A DNA stretch of 7,776 bases. It comes from Saprospiraceae bacterium (GTDB lineage: Bacteria > Bacteroidota > Bacteroidia > Chitinophagales > Saprospiraceae). Made by a program: the position numbers and the translations under genes. This document shows, in pieces, positions 6,815-7,776 of this stretch. Position 1 is the stretch's first letter. Every line of letters begins with the position of its first letter. The stretch covers positions 1 through 7,776 of the forward strand of contig JABDJM010000565.1 of the NCBI GenBank assembly GCA_013002475.1, in the 5' to 3' direction. The notes beneath the pieces are model-generated. The model saw nothing but the letters and a program-made list of their open reading frames with translations. It ran no database searches and was not told the DNA's origin.

Positions 6815-7228
6815 TTAGATGTCGTATCGTACGACTGTTTTTGTGTGCACTGGAAGTTTTTGAGCAGCCAGTCTTAGGGCTTCTCTTGCAGTTTGTTCAT
6901 TTACTCCATCCACTTCAAACATGATCCTTCCCGGTTTGACAACTGCCACATAATGATCCAGTGCCCCTTTACCTTTTCCCATCCTCACCTCAAGTGGCTT
7001 GGAGGTAATCGGTTTGTCTGGAAAAATCCGAATCCAAACTGATCCTTCTCTTTTCATAAAACGCGTCATGGCGATCCTTGCCGCTTCAATCTGCCTGTTG
7101 GTGATGAAACCTGCGTCAAGAGTTTTCAAGCCATAAGAGCCAAAAGAAATCTTGCTTCCACGTTGTGCATTTCCGCGGATTTTTCCTTTCTGCTGCTTCC
7201 TGTATTTTGTTCTTTTCGGCTGTAACAT
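6815..7228 (-). CDS. rplP: 50S ribosomal protein L16 (uL16)
   Basis: Late-binding large-subunit protein near the A-site tRNA elbow and the peptidyl-transferase centre, required for active 50S particles. It is 137 residues, the usual length. The N-terminus [15 protein letters not shown] is followed by the two signatures: [20 protein letters not shown] (59-78) and [20 protein letters not shown] (81-100). R82 lies in the same VRMGKGKG context as E. coli L16 Arg81, the residue hydroxylated by the YcfD oxygenase. The start follows a 94-base spacer after rpsC, much longer than any other gap here. That spacer has a candidate promoter, so this gene may head an internal transcript. Confidence 0.98.
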   Translation of the reverse strand: MLQPKRTKYRKQQKGKIRGNAQRGSKISFGSYGLKTLDAGFITNRQIEAARIAMTRFMKREGSVWIRIFPDKPITSKPLEVRMGKGKGALDHYVAVVKPGRIMFEVDGVNEQTAREALRLAAQKLPVHTKTVVRYDI

Positions 7229-7322
7229 TTCGCGTTTTTTATACTTTTTTTATCGAAATTTTGTCTATTTGGCTACCCTTCCGAAAAAGCTTGGCAAAGG
7301 TACGCCATTTATAGGTAAATAT
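7229..7322 (-). other. 94-base rpsC-rplP spacer with A/T-rich leader
   Basis: This is the longest gap in the window; the other gaps between ribosomal genes are 34 bases or fewer. Besides the -7 element at its upstream end, the coding strand holds AAGCTTTTTCGGAAGGGTAG, then an A/T-rich stretch with runs of A (around 7232-7252) immediately before the rplP ATG. No strong hairpin, terminator or Shine-Dalgarno is visible. The A-rich 3' part fits the start-site context seen in Bacteroidota. Confidence 0.6.
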
Positions 7323-7326
7323 CTAA
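7295..7326 (-). promoter_or_regulatory. Candidate Bacteroidota-type promoter upstream of rplP
   Basis: The coding strand has TACCTTTG at 7302-7295, an exact match to the Bacteroidota -7 element TAnnTTTG. Twenty bases upstream is TTAG (7326-7323), a weak match to the TTTG/TTG -33 element that overlaps the rpsC stop codon. The spacing fits the 19-21 bases expected. By eye this is the only exact TAnnTTTG on the coding strand of the whole window, and it falls in the only long spacer. A start site near 7288-7290 would leave a leader of about 60 bases before rplP. The function is inferred. Confidence 0.55.
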
Positions 7327-7776
7327 CGGCCTCTTTGATTTCTGCGGGGCTGTTTACGTCCTCCTTTTCGGTCTGAACCTCCTCCAGTCATGTGTAAGGA
7401 AAGATCTCTTTTCCCAAGAACTTCACCCCTGCAAATCCATACTTTGATCCCGATCTTTCCATATACAGTCAAAGCCTCAGAAAGCACATAATCAATATCT
7501 GCTCTAAAGGTGTGTAAAGGAGTTCTTCCATCCTTATACTCTTCAGATCTGGCCATCTCCGCACCATTCAATCTTCCTGAGATCCTCACCTTAATTCCTT
7601 CGGCTCCTGCTCTCATGGTAGATTGGATGGACATTTTAATTGCCCGTCTATAGTTGATCCTTGCCTCCAATTGTTTGGCGATTGATTCACCAACAATGGC
7701 TGCATCCAATTCAGGTTTACGGATCTCAAAGATGTTGATCTGCACGTCTGAACCACTTAGCTTTTTCAGCTCCTCC
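7323..7776 (-). CDS. rpsC: 30S ribosomal protein S3 (uS3), 5' end cut by window edge
   Basis: Protein of the 30S head at the mRNA entry channel, with an RNA-unwinding role together with S4 and S5. About 150 C-terminal codons are present; roughly 100 N-terminal residues, including most of the KH domain, lie beyond base 7776. The frame is open to the edge: before the GTG at 7743-7745 it continues upstream as [10 protein letters not shown], so that GTG is an internal valine and not the start. The C-terminal domain is plain: [20 protein letters not shown] (matching the E. coli helicase residues R131, R132 and K135), [30 protein letters not shown], and [16 protein letters not shown]. It ends in a Gly/Arg/Lys-rich tail. 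A 94-base spacer separates it from rplP. Confidence 0.98.
   Translation of the reverse strand, partial: EELKKLSGSDVQINIFEIRKPELDAAIVGESIAKQLEARINYRRAIKMSIQSTMRAGAEGIKVRISGRLNGAEMARSEEYKDGRTPLHTFRADIDYVLSEALTVYGKIGIKVWICRGEVLGKRDLSLHMTGGGSDRKGGRKQPRRNQRGR

Noticed and set aside
7743..7745. GTG as a start codon for rpsC
   Set aside because: The frame continues upstream to the window edge with S3-like sequence ([10 protein letters not shown]), so the GTG encodes an internal valine.
1..7776. A novel defence, mobile or biosynthetic system
   Set aside because: Every stretch is accounted for by conserved ribosomal protein genes, secY and map with short spacers; no unexplained gene, repeat array or change in composition was seen.

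Overview
This window is a stretch of the S10-spc ribosomal protein operon, with every gene on the minus strand, so transcription runs from base 7776 towards base 1. In transcription order it reads rpsC (5' end outside the window), rplP, rpmC, rpsQ, rplN, rplX, rplE, rpsN, rpsH, rplF, rplR, rpsE, rpmD, rplO, secY, map (3' end outside the window). Every protein is recognisable from its sequence. All are intact except the two cut by the window edges.

The organism is most likely a member of the Bacteroidota. None of the 15 visible start codons has a convincing Shine-Dalgarno sequence; the leaders are A-rich instead. The only long spacer carries an exact Bacteroidota-type -7 element (TACCTTTG). 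S14 is the zinc-free form, and secY is followed directly by map. The secY-map junction argues against Flavobacteriia, where map is usually elsewhere, and fits Bacteroidales, Cytophagales, Chitinophagales, Sphingobacteriales or Saprospirales. I cannot narrow it further by eye.

Layout: 7323-7776 is the distal part of the S10 section (uS3). A 94-base spacer at 7229-7322 holds a probable internal promoter. From 7228 to 2055 lie thirteen ribosomal protein genes separated by 34 bases or fewer, with rplX and rplE overlapping by one base (TAATG). From 2045 to 1 are the translocon subunit SecY and type I methionine aminopeptidase. There is no non-genic stretch over 100 bases, no RNA gene, no mobile element, no CRISPR and no visible terminator.

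The products work together in protein synthesis and early protein handling. The S proteins build the 30S head and the S4/S5/S8/S17 region. The L proteins build the 5S rRNA/central protuberance region (L5, L18), the peptidyl-transferase and tRNA-proximal region (L15, L16), and the tunnel exit and GTPase-side surface (L29, L24, L14, L6). SecY takes nascent membrane and secreted proteins, and Map removes the initiator methionine.

I found no undescribed system here. The points most worth a second look are a basic C-terminal extension on L29, the internal promoter before rplP, and a short perfect hairpin between rpsQ and rplN.
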